A DNA stretch of 64,000 bases from JAZKHE01 sp040385525 (GTDB taxonomy: Bacteria > Bacteroidota > Bacteroidia > UBA4408), in assembly GCA_040385525.1 (NCBI GenBank), contig JAZKHE010000003.1, positions 52,492 to 116,491 of the forward strand, written 5' to 3'. Shown here one piece after another: positions 63,047 to 64,000 of the stretch (positions are counted from its first letter, which is position 1; each line of letters starts with the position of its first letter). A model generated the notes under the pieces. It was not told the DNA's origin. It saw only the letters and a list, made by a program, of their open reading frames with translations, and ran no database searches. Position numbers and translations under genes: made by a program.

Positions 63047-64000
63047 CTATACGCGGACTCCAATAACGCAGACATCATCAACTTGTTCTAAGTTGCCTTT
63101 CCAATCTTCAAATGTTTTATCAATAATTATTTTCTGATTATCCATATTTTCATGTTGAATAGAAATCAATAATTCTTTCATTTTTGAAGATTTGAATTTT
63201 TTTCCTTGCCCTCCACCAAATTGATCTGCAAAGCCATCTGTAAAAATATAAAATGTATCTCCTTCGTTTAAATTTATTGTATGCGTTGTAAATGGTTCTG
63301 AGTTAATTTGCTTACCAATAGGCTGTTTGTTGGCTTTTATTTCTTCAATTTCAGTTTTGTTTTTTCTAATTATCCACAACGGATTATTTGCACCAGCCCA
63401 GTTTAATATATTTGTTTTGTTGTCTAATACGCATAAACTAATATCCATACCATCTTTTACTTCTTCGTCGCTTTTTTCAAATTCTTGAATTACAATTTCT
63501 CGAGTTTTATTTAATATTTTTCCAGCATCGCTAATAGCATATTCTTTAACGCTTCTGTTTAAACTGTTGTTGCAAATTACGCTTACCATTGCGCCAGGTA
63601 CACCATGTCCTGTACAATCTGCGGCAGCAAATAAAATTTTATTGTTGATGTTTTCCATCCAATAAAAATCTCCAGCAACAATATCTTTTGGTTTGTATAT
63701 AATAAAACTGTTTGGTAAATATTCTTTTACAATTCTAGTAGGTGGGAGTATTGCAGTTTGTATTCGTTTAGCATAAGTTATAGAATCTAAAATTTCTTTG
63801 TTTTTTTCTTCTACCAATTCTTTTTGATGTTCAACTTCAAGTTTTTGTTTTGTAATTATTGTATTTACTCTTTGTTTTACTCTTAAATTTTTAAATACAA
63901 AGAGCGCTAATAGTCCAGCTAATATAAAGCCAATTGCAAAAAATATTTTTTGCTGATTTTGTTTTTTTGCTTCAGCGATGCTTACATTTTTTTCTGTCTC
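63047..64000 (-). CDS. SpoIIE/PP2C-type phosphatase, partial (N-terminus beyond the window)
   Basis: The frame is open to the window edge (317 residues seen) and no start is reached; a TTG at 63815-63817 inside the coiled coil is not the likely start. A membrane helix (IFFAIGFILAGLLALFVF) and a coiled coil lie just before a SpoIIE domain from about 63790 down. The domain contains YAKRIQTAILPP, KDIVAGDFYWME, AAADCTGHGVPGAMVSVI and IFTDGFADQFGG, with the metal-binding Asp residues. Such proteins often have N-terminal TPR repeats. The ligand and target are unknown. Confidence 0.88.
   Translation of the reverse strand, partial: ETEKNVSIAEAKKQNQQKIFFAIGFILAGLLALFVFKNLRVKQRVNTIITKQKLEVEHQKELVEEKNKEILDSITYAKRIQTAILPPTRIVKEYLPNSFIIYKPKDIVAGDFYWMENINNKILFAAADCTGHGVPGAMVSVICNNSLNRSVKEYAISDAGKILNKTREIVIQEFEKSDEEVKDGMDISLCVLDNKTNILNWAGANNPLWIIRKNKTEIEEIKANKQPIGKQINSEPFTTHTINLNEGDTFYIFTDGFADQFGGGQGKKFKSSKMKELLISIQHENMDNQKIIIDKTFEDWKGNLEQVDDVCVIGVRV

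Overview
The window is chromosomal DNA of an AT-rich member of the Bacteroidota. I infer this from three things. The gene families and gene orders are typical of that phylum: tgt next to an LptF/G-type permease, a flippase/dut/nucleotidyltransferase/TPR/DUF4292/LytM run, PadR-PspC, and TIGR02757. Shine-Dalgarno sequences are almost absent. Starts are often preceded by the Bacteroidota promoter hexamer pattern TAnnTTTG, with TTG about 18-23 bases upstream in the best cases. I cannot place it below phylum. No rRNA, tRNA, CRISPR array, prophage or complete transposase was seen.

Layout. 1-5186 (minus): tgt, an LptF/G-like permease, an aspartate-type aminotransferase, a heptose-kinase-like PfkB kinase and a truncated lipoprotein. 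5331-7699 (plus): glycosyltransferase 2, ECF sigma factor, rsmG. 7701-14334: accessory-rich stretch with a small cassette between two palindromic repeats, an NTF2-like secreted protein, a PadR-PspC stress operon with a likely operator, terC, a broken kinase-like gene and TIGR02757. 14449-19307 (minus): a Bro-N antirepressor-like gene, aroE, DedA, rhodanese, a ComA-type phosphosulfolactate synthase and a TPR protein. 19508-26687 (plus): glmM, a cysteine desulfurase, a very large NtrY-like histidine kinase and enoyl-CoA hydratase. 26781-27901: two unknown small genes split by a dispersed repeat. 28059-34989: a cell-envelope operon (flippase, dut, sugar nucleotidyltransferase, TPR lipoprotein, DUF4292 lipoprotein, EnvC-like protein). 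35187-40662: HerA/DUF853 ATPase, an unknown secreted protein and an AddB-like nuclease. 41332-48220: two histone-H1-like proteins, DUF3108, an AarF/UbiB kinase with a coiled-coil partner, ppk1 and ppx. 48269-52756: secreted proteins, a PQQ-propeller protein and a fatty acid desaturase. 53238-64000: small housekeeping and unknown genes, an agmatinase-family ureohydrolase, HU, fmt, an rRNA methyltransferase, a MATE transporter and the C-terminal part of a SpoIIE-type phosphatase.

The most unusual signal is a repeated architecture. At three loci an intact gene X is followed on the same strand by one accessory gene and then by a second copy of only the 3' end of X. X is the NTF2-like gene at 8605-9717, TIGR02757 at 13540-14334 and HU at 58317-58604. 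The spacing between the copies is similar (about 904, 799 and 789 bases). At the TIGR02757 locus the 57-base duplicate differs at five bases, all synonymous. This looks like small gene cassettes entering at gene 3' ends, with either the 3' end duplicated or the whole of X replaced by a related allele. No recombinase is encoded nearby.

Other layers of dispersed sequence are present: three copies of a bipartite inverted-palindrome element, six copies of a TGTCATCCTGACG-type element, the palindrome CCCGATAGCTATCGGG (once in a terminator and twice inside a coding sequence), and degenerate low-complexity intergenic tracts that often border accessory genes. A functional link worth testing is the H1-like basic protein directly upstream of ppk1-ppx, which recalls H1-like proteins that organise polyphosphate granules in other bacteria.
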